A stretch of 5,560 nt of DNA from JBBEDC01 sp040881505 (GTDB taxonomy: Bacteria > Patescibacteriota > Andersenbacteria > UBA10190), in contig JBBEDC010000021.1 in NCBI GenBank assembly GCA_040881505.1, positions 1-5,560 of the forward strand, read 5' to 3'. Position numbers and translations under genes: made by a program. The notes beneath the pieces are model-generated. The model made no database searches and was not told where the DNA came from. It was given only the letters and a program-made list of their open reading frames with translations. The stretch's first letter is position 1, and the number at the start of each line of letters is the position of its first letter. Below are positions 5,193 to 5,560 of this stretch, piece after piece.

Positions 5193-5560
5193 ATGAATGC
5201 GCGATGCGTTTGCACCATGGAGCGAGTTGCTTCTGGTCAGTGGGTGAAGCCAGCTAGCGGGTACAAGGACCCTGATCCAGAGTGTCCCGCCTGTGAGGGA
5301 AGCGGAAAGTCCTCAGGACAGGTGCACTTTCCAGACCCCGCAACTACCGTGCTCTGGCTCGGGCGATGCCCTGACTGCGGAGCTGGGAACGGCGCCTACT
5401 TCCAGCGGCAAGGAACGCCCGCCCCACAAGCAGACAAGCACTGGCATTGCGTGAGCGATGACTGTGCGAGACCGCAGGTGGAGCTTGTGCTGGCGAGCGC
5501 GGTGACAGCATGGAGCGCCACCTGCCCTGTGTGCAGCTTGCTGGGCATGAGTTTTCTGCA
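5193..5560 (+). CDS. Cysteine-pair-rich, probable zinc-binding protein (truncated by window edge)
   Basis: Only 122 codons are present and the frame is open at the right edge. I cannot assign a family. There are ten cysteines in five pairs: CVC (5-7), CPAC (31-34), CPDC (59-62), CVSDDC (86-91) and CPVC (111-114). This is the pattern of several zinc-ribbon or treble-clef knuckles. CPACEGSG matches the C-x-x-C-x-G-x-G unit of DnaJ zinc domains, but no J-domain is visible and the other pairs do not repeat the glycines. Histidines 83 and 85 flank Cys86 and could add ligands. No signal peptide or membrane segment is seen, so it is probably cytoplasmic, binding nucleic acid or a protein partner (inference from the motif class). 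The start is set by AGGAG 7 nt upstream. The gene is GC-rich like its plus-strand neighbour but is separated from it by a terminator. Confidence 0.75.
   Translation, partial: MNARCVCTMERVASGQWVKPASGYKDPDPECPACEGSGKSSGQVHFPDPATTVLWLGRCPDCGAGNGAYFQRQGTPAPQADKHWHCVSDDCARPQVELVLASAVTAWSATCPVCSLLGMSFL

Noticed and set aside
1..5560. CRISPR arrays, tRNA or rRNA genes, insertion sequences
   Set aside because: No regularly spaced repeats, cloverleaf-like segments, terminal inverted repeats or transposase motifs were seen on either strand.

Overview
The window carries a head-to-tail block of central glycolysis genes on the minus strand (positions about 4024 down to 1) and, pointing away from it on the plus strand, two unrecognised genes (4183 onward). 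Gene content, very tight packing and the style of the proteins suggest a bacterium, plausibly of the Candidate Phyla Radiation (Patescibacteria), where a divergent PfkB-type sugar kinase often accompanies the lower glycolytic genes. That placement is an inference from recalled family resemblance, not a search result. The standard genetic code reads every gene full length; UGA is used neither as a stop nor as a sense codon in the complete genes.

Minus strand, in transcription order: triosephosphate isomerase (tpiA), class II fructose-bisphosphate aldolase (fba), a PfkB/ribokinase-family kinase, NAD-type glyceraldehyde-3-phosphate dehydrogenase (gap) and the first 112 codons of phosphoglycerate kinase (pgk), which runs off the left edge. 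Gaps are 14, 23, 13 and 5 nt with no terminator between them, so the block looks like one operon driven from a promoter just before tpiA. If the kinase phosphorylates fructose 6-phosphate, the operon would encode the unbroken run from fructose 6-phosphate to 3-phosphoglycerate. The kinase substrate cannot be settled from sequence alone.

Positions 4025-4182 form a 158-nt divergent control region. The tpiA promoter places transcription start almost on the ATG, suggesting a leaderless message. On the other strand is a pyrimidine-rich leader with a strong Shine-Dalgarno sequence.

Plus strand: 4183-4983 encodes a 266-residue protein with one N-terminal membrane segment, a low-complexity linker and an unrecognised C-terminal domain, followed by a good rho-independent terminator. 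A 209-nt non-coding stretch follows, holding a second hairpin. At 5193 a cysteine-pair-rich, probable zinc-binding protein begins and continues past the right edge. These two genes are clearly more GC-rich (about 62% in six hand-counted 60-base lines) than the glycolytic genes (about 45% in six lines), and they use strong Shine-Dalgarno sites that the glycolytic genes mostly lack.
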